A stretch of 47,767 nucleotides of DNA, from positions 1 through 47,767 of the forward strand of contig DVJP01000072.1 in assembly GCA_018716725.1 (NCBI GenBank). The letters run 5' to 3'. The translations under genes and the position numbers were made by a program. Below the pieces are notes generated by a model. The model saw only the letters and a program-made list of their open reading frames with translations. It was not told the origin of the DNA and did no database searches. The DNA is from Candidatus Merdivicinus excrementipullorum (GTDB lineage Bacteria > Bacillota > Clostridia > Oscillospirales > Ruminococcaceae). This document shows, one piece after another, positions 24,150 to 31,445 of the stretch. Numbering within the stretch: position 1 is the stretch's first letter; every line of letters begins with the position of its first letter.

Positions 24150-24566
24150 AAAACAGAAACGCCCTCCATCTTCCGATGAAGGGCGTTCGTTTCCGGCTGC
24201 GCTGGGCTTCCGGGGCTTCCGCCCCCGGGAAAAAGGGCCAAAGCCCCTCCGCGCCAGCCCGGAAACAGCAAGGGACGGCACAAGGATTCCTCCATATGCC
24301 GCCCCATGGGTTTTTGCTTTGGGTTTCGCCGCTTGCACAAAACTTCCCTCTTGCCAAACAGAAAAAACTGTTGTACAATAAAGAAGCGGTGCAGCATTGC
24401 TGTTGCATATGGTGGTCAGTTCACCTTATGTAGCTCCGGAGGATCTTTCTCATCCTTCGGGGCACCGTTTTTGCCATTTCCGTTTTGTAAGCGCAAAAAG
24501 GTGGAAATCAATTTGGAGCATTGTTCCGCAAAAGACGGGAAACTTTCACGAAACGTACGCGCTTAC
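24150..24566 (-). ncRNA. Probable structured non-coding RNA of about 415 nt
   Basis: A strong minus-strand promoter (24573-24601) and a strong intrinsic terminator (24151-24187) enclose a stretch with no convincing coding frame in any reading. Near the predicted 5' end, TTGTAAGCGC pairs perfectly with a GCGCTTACAA about 70 bases later. Further GC-rich hairpins occur toward the 3' half, for example CCGGGGGCGGAAGCCCCGG. I found no tmRNA 3' tRNA-like end, RNase P conserved region, SRP motif or T-box. A 6S-type or novel regulatory RNA is possible. It is flanked on both sides by the 103-bp repeat. Confidence 0.6.
24151..24187 (-). terminator. Terminator of the candidate RNA
   Basis: On the minus strand, AACGCCCTTCATC pairs with GATGGAGGGCGTT around GGAA, with one G-U pair, and is followed by CTGTTTTTG. 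Confidence 0.9.
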
Positions 24567-24572
24567 AAGGCT

Positions 24573-24601
24573 ATTATAACGCATCCGGCAGAATTTTGCA
24601 A
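24573..24601 (-). promoter_or_regulatory. Strong promoter of the candidate RNA
   Basis: On the minus strand, TTGCAA (24596-24601) and a perfect TATAAT (24573-24578) are 17 bases apart. Transcription should start near 24566. Confidence 0.8.
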
Positions 24602-24653
24602 GAGTTTTTGCGAATTTCCGCCGGTTTTTATTTTATGCGGACGGGGAGACCCA

Positions 24654-24756
24654 TGACGAATGTTCCGGGGAATTTGTAGGGGACGGGTTTCCCGTCCCGC
24701 CGATTTTTCCGGAACATTTCGTGCGATATGCGGGCCGGGTGACCCGGCCCCTACAA
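24654..24756. repeat. 103-bp dispersed repeat, copy B
   Basis: Same element and orientation as 23975-24077. Its terminal inverted repeat TTGTAGGGG (24674-24682) / CCCCTACAA (24748-24756) is perfect. It ends 25 bases before the spoVAE stop codon. Confidence 0.85.
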
Positions 24757-24781
24757 CCCCGAATTTACAGGCCGGAAGCAG

Positions 24782-25150
24782 TCAGCTCTTGTCACCGGGC
24801 TTGAAAATCAGGGCGGCGATTAACCCGAACAGCACCGCCGCCGTGATCCCCGCCGCCGATGCGGTAAGGCCGCCGGTAAAAATGCCCAAAACCCCGTCTT
24901 TTGCCACAGCTTCCTTGACGCCTTTGGCAAGCAGCGCCCCGAATCCGGTTAAAGGCACGCTGGCCCCGGCACCGGCAAAGTCGATAAGGGGCTGGTAAAT
25001 CCCAAGGCCCCCTAAAATCACCCCAGCCACCACATAGGACACCAAAATCCGGGCCGGCGTCAGCTTGGTGTAGTCGATGAGGGCCTGGCCTACGGCGCAG
25101 AATGCGCCTCCCACCAGGAACGCCTTGGCAAATTCCCAAAACAGGTCCAT
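24782..25150 (-). CDS. spoVAE: Stage V sporulation protein AE (SpoVAEb type)
   Basis: A 122-aa integral membrane protein with about four hydrophobic segments. FLVGGAFCAVGQALIDYTKL at the N-terminus and LTGFGALLAKGVKEA in the middle are the SpoVAE signature. The SpoVA complex moves Ca-dipicolinate into the forespore and out during germination. The start codon directly follows the spoVAD stop codon with no gap, and GGAGGAAAT precedes it. Length agrees with SpoVAEb. It is the last gene of a two-gene unit. Confidence 0.92.
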   Translation of the reverse strand: MDLFWEFAKAFLVGGAFCAVGQALIDYTKLTPARILVSYVVAGVILGGLGIYQPLIDFAGAGASVPLTGFGALLAKGVKEAVAKDGVLGIFTGGLTASAAGITAAVLFGLIAALIFKPGDKS

Positions 25151-26173
25151 TTAATTTCCTCCTTCCGCCGCGCTGATGTGCACCAGGTGTGCAATCCCCG
25201 GGATGCTCTCCCCCTGCTGCAAAAGGGTTGGGGACATGAGGGCGCCGGTGGCCACGAACAGCACGTTTTTCCATTCCCCGGACTGGATGCGGGGCAGGAT
25301 GTGGGCGCACAGCACCGAAGCCGAACACCCGCACCCGGAACCGCCTGCGTGAACGTCCTGGGTGTTCCGGTCAAAGAGCATCAGGCCGCAGTCGCCATGC
25401 TGGGCGGAGATGGAGATCTTTTCCCGTTCCAGGAGTTCCAGCAGTAAATCCCGGCCAACCATCCCCAAATCCCCGGTGAAAATCCGATCGTACTGCTCCG
25501 GATGGGTTTTGGTTTCCCGGAAAAACGCCGCGATGGTCCCCGCCGCAGCCGGAGCCATGGCCGCCCCCATGTTGGCGGCGTCGGTGATGCCAAGGTCCGC
25601 AATCTGCCCGATGGTCACATGGCGGATTTGCGGCCCCGGGCCGGTTTTCCCCACAATGACCGCCCCGGAGGCTGTGGCCGTCCATTGGGCGGTGGGGGTG
25701 CGCTGGCCGCCGTATTCCAGGGGGAACCGGAACTGCCGCTCCGCCGAGCAGAAATGGGAGGAGGTGACTGCCGCCGCCCGGTCCGCCAGCCCCCCTTCCA
25801 AAAAGAGGGAGGCCATGGCCAGGCTTTCCGCCATGGTGGAGCAGGCCCCGTAAAGCCCTAAAAAGGGGATCCCCAAATCCCGCAGGCCGTAGGTGGAACT
25901 GACGCACTGGTTTAAAAGGTCCCCGGCAAAGACCATGTCCACCTCCTGGGGGCTGACCTTGGCTTTGGCCATGGCCCGTTCCAGGGCCGTTTTCTGCATC
26001 CGGCTTTCGGCTTTTTCCCAGGTGGTTTCCCCGAAGGTGGTATCCTCGTTTGTCAGGTCAAATTCATTTCCCAAGGGGCCTTCCCGCTCCATTTTCCCGC
26101 CGATGGCCGCGTACCCCTCAATGGAGGGGCGGTTTTCCAGCCGGAGCGTGCCCCGGCCCAATCTGATTGCCAC
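25151..26173 (-). CDS. spoVAD: Stage V sporulation protein AD
   Basis: A 340-aa thiolase-fold protein (RLGRGTLRLENRPSI, GPLGNEFD, FAGDLLNQCVSSTYGLRDLG, FLGLYGACSTMAESLA, HAGGSGCGCSA). In the SpoVA complex SpoVAD binds dipicolinic acid. GTG 26173 is used because GGGAGG lies just before it; the frame also has a TTG upstream, but that codon would sit in the ribosome site. Normally spoVAC precedes spoVAD; here the upstream neighbour is an oppositely oriented aldo/keto reductase, so spoVAC must be elsewhere or is lost. A poor sigma-G-like -10, CATAATT, is at 26229-26235 on the minus strand. Confidence 0.93.
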   Translation of the reverse strand: MAIRLGRGTLRLENRPSIEGYAAIGGKMEREGPLGNEFDLTNEDTTFGETTWEKAESRMQKTALERAMAKAKVSPQEVDMVFAGDLLNQCVSSTYGLRDLGIPFLGLYGACSTMAESLAMASLFLEGGLADRAAAVTSSHFCSAERQFRFPLEYGGQRTPTAQWTATASGAVIVGKTGPGPQIRHVTIGQIADLGITDAANMGAAMAPAAAGTIAAFFRETKTHPEQYDRIFTGDLGMVGRDLLLELLEREKISISAQHGDCGLMLFDRNTQDVHAGGSGCGCSASVLCAHILPRIQSGEWKNVLFVATGALMSPTLLQQGESIPGIAHLVHISAAEGGN

Positions 26174-26267
26174 TGAAATTCCTCCCAACCGGAAATGTTT
26201 TCCCTGTTATTTTGCCGCCGTTTTTTGGAATTATGTAGGAAAATTCTGGAAAAACATCCAAATCCTC

Positions 26268-26298
26268 TTGACATGGAGCAGGCTCCATGTGGTATGAT
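26268..26298 (+). promoter_or_regulatory. MerR-type promoter/operator of the aldo/keto reductase
   Basis: TTGACA (26268-26273) and TATGAT (26293-26298) are separated by an abnormal 19-base spacer. The perfect palindrome ACATGGAGC-AG-GCTCCATGT (26271-26290) sits between the boxes. This is the signature of MerR-family activation by DNA twisting, most like NmlR/AdhR-regulated promoters that respond to aldehydes. No MerR gene is in the window. Confidence 0.8.
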
Positions 26299-26331
26299 AA
26301 GAGTAAAGCAACAACGAGGAAGGGATTTTCC

Positions 26332-27342
26332 ATGAAACAGGTAACATTGGGCCGGACCGGCATCACCGTCAACCGCAACGGTTTCGGCGCCCTGCCCGTG
26401 CAGCGGGTTTCCAAGGAGGAAGGCGCCCGGCTTCTGCGGAAGGCTTATGAAAACGGCATCAATTTTTTTGATACGGCCAGAGCCTATACCGACAGCGAGG
26501 AAAAAATCGGCATGGGGCTTGCGGACGTCCGGGACCGGATTATACTGGCAACCAAAACCGGCCAGACCACCCCGGAAGGGTTCTGGAAGGATTTGGAAAC
26601 CAGCCTTGCCCTTTTAAAAACCGACCATGTGGACATTTACCAGTTCCATAACCCCTCTTTCTGCCCCAAACCAGGGGACGGCTTCGGCCTTTACGAGGCC
26701 ATGCTGGAGGCCAAGAAGCAGGGAAAGATCCGCTTTATCGGCATTACCAACCACCGCCTGGCCGTCGCCGGGGAAGCGGTGGAATCGGGGCTTTACGACA
26801 CCTTGCAGTTCCCCTTCAGCTACTTGGCCAGCGAAAAAGAGGAGGAGCTGGTGCGCCTGTGCGCCCAAAAGAACGTGGGATTTATCTGCATGAAGGCCCT
26901 GTCCGGCGGGCTGATTACCCGGTCGGACGCGGCTTACGCTTATCTTGCCCAGTTTGAGAATACTTTGCCCATTTGGGGCATCCAGCGGGAATCGGAGCTG
27001 GATGAATTCCTGTCCTATCAGGACAACCCGCCTGCCCTCACCCCGGAGATGACGGCCCTGATTGAAAAGGACCGCCGGGAGCTTGCCGGGGAATTCTGCC
27101 GGGGCTGCGGGTACTGCATGCCCTGCCCCCAGGGGATTGAGATCAACACCTGCGCCCGCATGTCTCTGCTGCTGCGCCGTTCCCCCGCCGCCGGATGGCT
27201 GACGGAGAAAAGCCAGGCCATGATGAAAAAGGTGGAGAACTGCGTCCAGTGCGGCCAGTGCAAGGCAAAGTGCCCCTATGGGCTGGATACCCCCGCCCTT
27301 TTGCGCCGCAATTACGAGGATTATCAGACTTTTCTAAAATAA
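26332..27342 (+). CDS. Aldo/keto reductase with C-terminal double 4Fe-4S ferredoxin domain
   Basis: A 336-aa protein. Residues 1-245 form an aldo/keto reductase barrel: FFDTARAYTDSEEKIG (catalytic Asp and Tyr), LATKTG (Lys), VDIYQFHNP (His) and FIGITNH. The C-terminus has two cysteine sets, CRGCGYCMPCPQGI and CVQCGQCKAKCPYGL, expected to bind 4Fe-4S clusters. Such proteins occur in anaerobes and may pass electrons from ferredoxin instead of NADPH. ATG 26332 is preceded by GAGGAAGGG; ATG 26287 would lie inside the promoter region. The MerR-type promoter suggests induction by a reactive aldehyde or electrophile. Confidence 0.92.
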   Translation: MKQVTLGRTGITVNRNGFGALPVQRVSKEEGARLLRKAYENGINFFDTARAYTDSEEKIGMGLADVRDRIILATKTGQTTPEGFWKDLETSLALLKTDHVDIYQFHNPSFCPKPGDGFGLYEAMLEAKKQGKIRFIGITNHRLAVAGEAVESGLYDTLQFPFSYLASEKEEELVRLCAQKNVGFICMKALSGGLITRSDAAYAYLAQFENTLPIWGIQRESELDEFLSYQDNPPALTPEMTALIEKDRRELAGEFCRGCGYCMPCPQGIEINTCARMSLLLRRSPAAGWLTEKSQAMMKKVENCVQCGQCKAKCPYGLDTPALLRRNYEDYQTFLK

Positions 27343-27346
27343 ATAT

Positions 27347-27385
27347 GGGAGCCGGACTGCCTAAAACAGGACGGCTCCCTTAAAT
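27347..27385 (+). terminator. Terminator of the aldo/keto reductase gene
   Basis: GGGAGCCG (27347-27354) pairs with CGGCTCCC (27372-27379), followed by TTAAATTTT. Confidence 0.75.
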
Positions 27386-27504
27386 TTTACATAAATTTGA
27401 TACAGAATGGTTTTACTGTTCCGGAAAGCCCCGTATAATAAAAATAAAACGGCTTTCTGCCGCATCGCATCGGATGCGCCTTGAATCAGAAAGGAGTTTT
27501 CAGT

Positions 27505-27699
27505 ATGCTTCCCTGCAAGAATACCTGCCCCCACTACACCGAAGGCTGCCACAAAACCTGCGCGGATTGGAAACGGTATCAGGAGGCCATGCGCGCTGAC
27601 CGCCAGAAACGGGCGGCGTATTTAAAGCTGCAGGAGGAAAACTGCCGGATTATGGCCCGCCAGTACCGGGAAATGACCACTGGGCGGCGGTACTACTAA
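27505..27699 (+). CDS. Small cysteine-rich conserved protein
   Basis: A 64-aa protein. The N-terminal third has the spacing CKNTCPHYTEGCHKTC, a four-Cys set that could bind zinc. The rest is a basic, charged helix (RQKRAAYLKLQEENCRIMAR). AAAGGAG at 27490 supports ATG 27505, and TATAAT at about 27436 may be its -10. Proteins with this outline are common in Clostridia and their phages, but I know no function. It stands alone. Confidence 0.75.
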   Translation: MLPCKNTCPHYTEGCHKTCADWKRYQEAMRADRQKRAAYLKLQEENCRIMARQYREMTTGRRYY

Positions 27700-27766
27700 T
27701 CAAGCAAGCTGTTTTTTACAGCCGTCATGAATGGATTCCTGACAAGCGGACGTTCCGTCGGCCGCG

Positions 27767-28129
27767 TCAGCTTATCTGCGGCGGTCCGCCCCGCTGCACC
27801 ACGCAGAAGGGATTGCCGTCCGGGTCCTGCAAGACTACATAATCCGCGTTTGGCGGGTAGCGCCATTCTTTCCGGGCGGCCCCTAAGGCAAGCAGCCGTT
27901 CCACTTCCGCCGCCTGGTCATGGGTGAACAAATCCAAATGGTGCCGCCTGGGTTTCGGGGAGGAAACAAGGCTTAATGAAAGCTGGATCCCCGGGCCGTT
28001 TTCCGGCACCAGTACCGCCCAGTCCTCAGAAGCGGGGTATTTTAGGCGGTAATGCAAAGCCTGGCTCCAAAATTCCACCGCCCGGGCAATATCCGTCACG
28101 CCCCAGACAATTGCGCCGATTTCCAACAT
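27767..28129 (-). CDS. VOC-superfamily (glyoxalase/bleomycin-resistance fold) protein
   Basis: A 120-aa protein with two beta-alpha-beta-beta-beta modules. GAIVWGVTDIARAVEFWSQA opens the first and DYVVLQDPDGNPFCVVQ closes the second, the typical VOC ending. Metal ligands are not clear, and the specific activity (glyoxalase-like or drug-binding) cannot be read. AAAGGAGG precedes ATG 28129. It lies downstream of the ABC-F gene on the same strand, 48 bases before it in coordinates, and may be co-transcribed as part of a resistance island. Confidence 0.85.
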   Translation of the reverse strand: MLEIGAIVWGVTDIARAVEFWSQALHYRLKYPASEDWAVLVPENGPGIQLSLSLVSSPKPRRHHLDLFTHDQAAEVERLLALGAARKEWRYPPNADYVVLQDPDGNPFCVVQRGGPPQIS

Positions 28130-28177
28130 GGATTTTTCCTCCTTTGATAAAAATATTTGGCAAAGTAAGGCCCGCCT

Positions 28178-29800
28178 TTACCGGGACTTATTTTTTTGCG
28201 CAATCAGCCGTTCAAATTCCCGCTCCAAGGCCTCTTTGTCCGGACAATTGGGGGCGGACAGACGGGACACCACCTCCGCCAGCCGCAGCTCCAAAAGGGC
28301 TTTGTCCATCTGTTTTTGAGGCTTCGGCTCCGCCTGCTTTTTCTCCCAGTCGGACAGGTTCCCGTCAAAGGGGAGGAGCTTTTTGTTTTCAATCCGCAGG
28401 AGCCGGGTGGCGCAGGCGTCTGAAAAGGCCCGGTCGTGGGATACAAACAGCACCGTCCCTTCATATTCCCGCACCATTTCCTGCAAGGCTTCAATGGCGG
28501 GCATATCCAGGAAATTGGTGGGTTCGTCCAGCAAAAGGAGGTTTGCCGGGGAACCGAACAGTTTGGCAAAGGCCAGCTTCACCCGTTCGCCGCCGCTTAA
28601 TACCCCCGCCTTTTTGAACACATCCTCCCGGCGGATCAAAAGCCGCGCCAGAATCCCCCGCATGGTCTTTTCGTCCTGCACCGCCGTGTCCATGACGTTT
28701 TCCAGGACGGTTTTTTCTAAGTTTAGGGAATCTAACCCCTGCTTGAAATACCCGATTTTCGCCTTGGGTACAATGCGGATTCCCGGCCCGTTGGAGGCGA
28801 TCAGCTCCATTAACGTGGTTTTTCCCGCCCCATTTGGCCCCACCAAGGCCGTTTTGCTGCCCTTTGGCAGGGAGAAGGCGGCGTTTTCAAAAATCAAGTT
28901 ATCCCCATAGCGGAAAGTCAGATGGTTCCCGGTGACGATTTCCCGGTTTTCCGGCGGGTCGGTGAGGGAGAAGTCGATTTTTACTAAAGGCGTTTCCCGG
29001 GGTTTTTCCTTGACTTCCAGCTGTTCTAAGCGGGATAAAATGGATTTCCGGGCGTTGTCAAATTTTTCCGCCTTTTCCACCGCCTCCCGTTTATGAAGCC
29101 GGGCTTCGGAATTGCCCATGCGGCTGGGGGCCTTGCGGACGGAACGGCTGGCCTGGCTCCGTTCTCTGGCCGCCGCTTCCAGCCGGGCCTTCTCGGAGCG
29201 GTACTGCTGGTACTCGAATTCCCGCCGCTTAAACTCCTGCTCCCGCTGTTCCCGGTAGGCGGTGAAATTGCCAGTGTAAAAATGCAGGGCCCCGTCCTTT
29301 ACCTCAATGATCCGGGTGCACAGCCGGTCCAGCACCGCCCGGTCGTGGCTGATGAGAAGCAGGGTAGGGCGCTGCTCCAGCATCCGGCAGCAAAGCTCCA
29401 CTCCTTCCGCGTCCAGGTTGGCCGTCGGCTCGTCGGCAAAAGTGAGAAGGGCGTTTTCCTCCATGGCCGCCAGCCCTAACCGGGTCATTTCCCCGCCGCT
29501 TAATTTTTCCCGGGATAGTTTCCCGGAAATGCCCAGTTCCTTGGATTTCCGGGGGTCAATTTCCTCCGTCCGTTCCCGGAACTGCTTAAAATAGCTCACC
29601 GGCGCTTCCCGGATGACGCTGCCTTCGTCCGGCGTCAGCTCCCCGGACAGGATGTTTAACAGGGTGGTTTTCCCCGCGCCGTTGACCCCCACGATGCCGA
29701 TGCGGTCCCCCTCATAAACGGTCAGCTTTTCAAATTCCAGGATTTTCCGGTCGGAAAAATACTGGACAATGTGGCTGGCCGAAAGCAGGATTTTAGACAT
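28178..29800 (-). CDS. ABC-F ATPase, antibiotic-resistance (Vga/Msr-like) ribosomal protection type
   Basis: A 540-aa soluble protein with two ATPase domains: GIVGVNGAGKTTLLNI with LSGGEMTRL and DEPTANLD, then ALVGPNGAGKTTLMEL with LSGGERVKL and DEPTNFLD. They are joined by a charged linker (about 180-260), the arm that reaches the ribosomal P/A region. Absence of membrane segments separates it from ABC transporters. The second half (IGYFKQGLDSLNLEKTVLEN, ILARLLIRREDVFKK) reads most like Vga-type proteins. Start MSKILLSASHIV at 29800 is preceded by GGGAGG; the frame is open to an upstream ATG at 29881 (starting MRLR). A long leader with a mini-ORF precedes it. Drug specificity (macrolide, lincosamide, streptogramin or pleuromutilin) cannot be read. 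Confidence 0.9.
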   Translation of the reverse strand: MSKILLSASHIVQYFSDRKILEFEKLTVYEGDRIGIVGVNGAGKTTLLNILSGELTPDEGSVIREAPVSYFKQFRERTEEIDPRKSKELGISGKLSREKLSGGEMTRLGLAAMEENALLTFADEPTANLDAEGVELCCRMLEQRPTLLLISHDRAVLDRLCTRIIEVKDGALHFYTGNFTAYREQREQEFKRREFEYQQYRSEKARLEAAARERSQASRSVRKAPSRMGNSEARLHKREAVEKAEKFDNARKSILSRLEQLEVKEKPRETPLVKIDFSLTDPPENREIVTGNHLTFRYGDNLIFENAAFSLPKGSKTALVGPNGAGKTTLMELIASNGPGIRIVPKAKIGYFKQGLDSLNLEKTVLENVMDTAVQDEKTMRGILARLLIRREDVFKKAGVLSGGERVKLAFAKLFGSPANLLLLDEPTNFLDMPAIEALQEMVREYEGTVLFVSHDRAFSDACATRLLRIENKKLLPFDGNLSDWEKKQAEPKPQKQMDKALLELRLAEVVSRLSAPNCPDKEALEREFERLIAQKNKSR

Positions 29801-30033
29801 AAAAATACCTCCCTTGCCTTGCAGAAGGCGCCGGAGGGCGGAAATGGGTGCAAAAAACCCCGGAAACACGCGCAAACGCATATTCCCAGGCCGTTCTCAA
29901 GGAAAGGCCGGTAATCCGCCGGTTCCAGCACAAACAAAGGGTAATAAAACCCCTTCCGCAATCAGAATTTGTTTGTGTGAACAATTCAGCGAATACGCAT
30001 CCCGGCAGTACCTTTCCCTTTCTACTTGATTTC
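29801..30033 (-). promoter_or_regulatory. Attenuator-type leader of the ABC-F mRNA
   Basis: The transcript leader from about 30033 to the start codon contains, in order: a four-codon ORF (29986-30000); a hairpin with perfect 10-bp arms at 29968-29977 and 29929-29938, just where a ribosome stalled on the mini-ORF would reach; an inner hairpin (GGGT/ACCC); and a hairpin that hides the ABC-F ribosome site. In that last hairpin, CCTCCC (plus strand 29808-29813) pairs with GGAGGG (29833-29838), with GCCTT/AAGGC inside. This is the layout of drug-induced translational or transcriptional attenuation, known for erm and several ABC-F genes. Induction itself is inferred. Confidence 0.6.
29986..30000 (-). 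CDS. Four-codon leader ORF encoding M-R-I-R
   Basis: ATG CGT ATT CGC TGA at 30000-29986, with GGGAAAGG about ten bases upstream as ribosome site. It lies 33 bases after the predicted transcription start of the ABC-F mRNA. The peptide matches the Arg-x-Arg macrolide arrest motif known from ErmD-type leaders (M-R-L-R). An in-frame upstream start of the ABC-F gene at 29881 also begins M-R-L-R. Confidence 0.5.
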   Translation of the reverse strand: MRIR

Positions 30034-30039
30034 GTTTTC

Positions 30040-30068
30040 AGTATAGCACAGCCAAAGGTTTTTTGCAA
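30040..30068 (-). promoter_or_regulatory. Promoter of the ABC-F gene
   Basis: On the minus strand, TTGCAA (30063-30068) and TATACT (30040-30045) are 17 bases apart, 240 bases before the ABC-F start codon, leaving a long leader. Confidence 0.75.
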
Positions 30069-30115
30069 GAGGAAATTTCATTTTTAATTATATTCGATAT
30101 ATTTCTAATATATGA

Positions 30116-30144
30116 TTGACAAACATGAATCACTGTGATATGAT
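30116..30144 (+). promoter_or_regulatory. Promoter and ArsR-type operator of the MFS pump
   Basis: TTGACA (30116-30121) and TATGAT (30139-30144) are 17 bases apart. The spacer ends in the palindrome ATCAC-T-GTGAT (30129-30139), which touches the -10 box, a position suited to repression by the ArsR-type protein encoded two genes downstream. Confidence 0.75.
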
Positions 30145-30178
30145 GATTGTGAAATGAAATATTAGAGGTGAATCAAAC

Positions 30179-31444
30179 ATGTATCGGGAGATTCTCAAAA
30201 ACGCCGATTATCGAAAATTGTTTTTCGCCAATGTCATAAACGACTTTGGCGACAGTGTAGACGCCATTGCCTTTACCTGGCTCACCTATCAATTCAGCCA
30301 GAGCGCCTCCTTAAGCGCCCTGACTCTGGCGGCGAACCGCCTTCCCACCGTAATTTTCCAGCCTTTATTCAGCCCCATCACCGACCGCCTGCCCAAAAAG
30401 CCGGTGATGGCGGTGTGCGACTTTATCCGGGCGGCGCTGGTGGGGATTTTCCTGCTGCTGTTCCTGACAGATTCCCTGCAAGCCTGGATGTTTTTGGCTT
30501 TTTCTTTTGTCATGAATACGGTGGAATCCTTCCGGATTCCCGCCGGCGTGGGGATGCTGCCCCAGCTGGTGGGGAAAGGGGGGTACAAAAAGGCCAGCAG
30601 CTTAATGCACTCCGCCTGCATGGTGGCGGATTTGGCGGGAACCGGTTTGGCCGGTATAATTGCGGCTTTTTCCATGGGGTCCGCTTTTGCCGTTGACCTT
30701 CTGACCTTTGTCCTGTCCGGATTGCTGATTCTGGCAATCCGATTCCCGGAAGCCGCCGCTCCCAAAGAAGAGCGGAAGGGTTATTTTGCGGAATTAAAGG
30801 GCGGTTTTCAATACCTGGGGAAAAACCATATCTTTCTGCTCCTGGTCATGGGCGCGGTGCTGAGCAACAGTATCAACAGCATTTTTGCTTCCTTACAGGC
30901 CCCTTATATTTCGGATATTTTCCGGGGCGGCAGCGAAACCCTCTCCCTCCTTGGGGTCTGCGAAACCGCCGGGCTGCTGCTGGCCTTTTATTTCTACCCC
31001 AAGATTTCGGAACGGCTCCCCTCCCGGAACCAGTTTTTGCTGTCCTTCGGGACTTCCTGCGCCAGCTATCTGCTGCTTTTGCTGATTCCCCTTTTGGGAT
31101 GGTTCCGCTACTTGGCGGCGGGGCTCCTCATGTTCGGGTGGGGGCTTCTGGGCGGCGTTGCCGCCAGCCTGTTCAGCGTGAAACTAGTCCAGGTGGTGGA
31201 GCCGGATTACCTGGGCCGGGCGGCATCCTTGTTCAACGCAACAGGGTCTTGCGTTACGCCGCTGGTGTCTGCGGCCATCGCCGGGCTGGTGGCATTTTTG
31301 CCCATCCAGGCCATGCTGCTGATTGGGGCTGCGGCCGCCGCTGTAGTTTTGGCCATCCTGGCCCGGTTAAAGCTCTGTTACGCCTTGAATCAGGAGGAAA
31401 AACCTGCTATCATGGAAGGAGAACAAAGTTTAGGAGCGGATTGA
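30179..31444 (+). CDS. MFS drug-efflux-type transporter (DHA3/Mef-like)
   Basis: A 421-aa polytopic protein with about 12 hydrophobic segments. The N-terminus (YRKLFFANVINDFGDSVDAI) and the segment LFSPITDRLPKKPVM, the loop 2-3 motif, fit the MFS drug:H+ antiporter group to which Mef macrolide pumps belong. AGAGGTG precedes ATG 30179. It is transcribed with the ArsR-type regulator one base downstream and divergently from the ABC-F gene. Mef and Msr proteins are a known functional pair in macrolide resistance, so joint action is plausible; the substrate is not shown. Confidence 0.88.
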   Translation: MYREILKNADYRKLFFANVINDFGDSVDAIAFTWLTYQFSQSASLSALTLAANRLPTVIFQPLFSPITDRLPKKPVMAVCDFIRAALVGIFLLLFLTDSLQAWMFLAFSFVMNTVESFRIPAGVGMLPQLVGKGGYKKASSLMHSACMVADLAGTGLAGIIAAFSMGSAFAVDLLTFVLSGLLILAIRFPEAAAPKEERKGYFAELKGGFQYLGKNHIFLLLVMGAVLSNSINSIFASLQAPYISDIFRGGSETLSLLGVCETAGLLLAFYFYPKISERLPSRNQFLLSFGTSCASYLLLLLIPLLGWFRYLAAGLLMFGWGLLGGVAASLFSVKLVQVVEPDYLGRAASLFNATGSCVTPLVSAAIAGLVAFLPIQAMLLIGAAAAAVVLAILARLKLCYALNQEEKPAIMEGEQSLGAD

Positions 31445-31445
31445 C

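Noticed and set aside
23953-24408. Minus-strand frames of 84 and 151 codons inside the RNA locus
   Set aside because: They lack ribosome sites, have Trp/Cys/Pro-rich chance composition, and one runs through the terminator hairpin and the repeat.
24150-24566. tmRNA, RNase P RNA or T-box leader
   Set aside because: No tRNA-like 3' end, no GAGGAAAGTCC region and no GGTGGTACC-type T-box on the minus strand.
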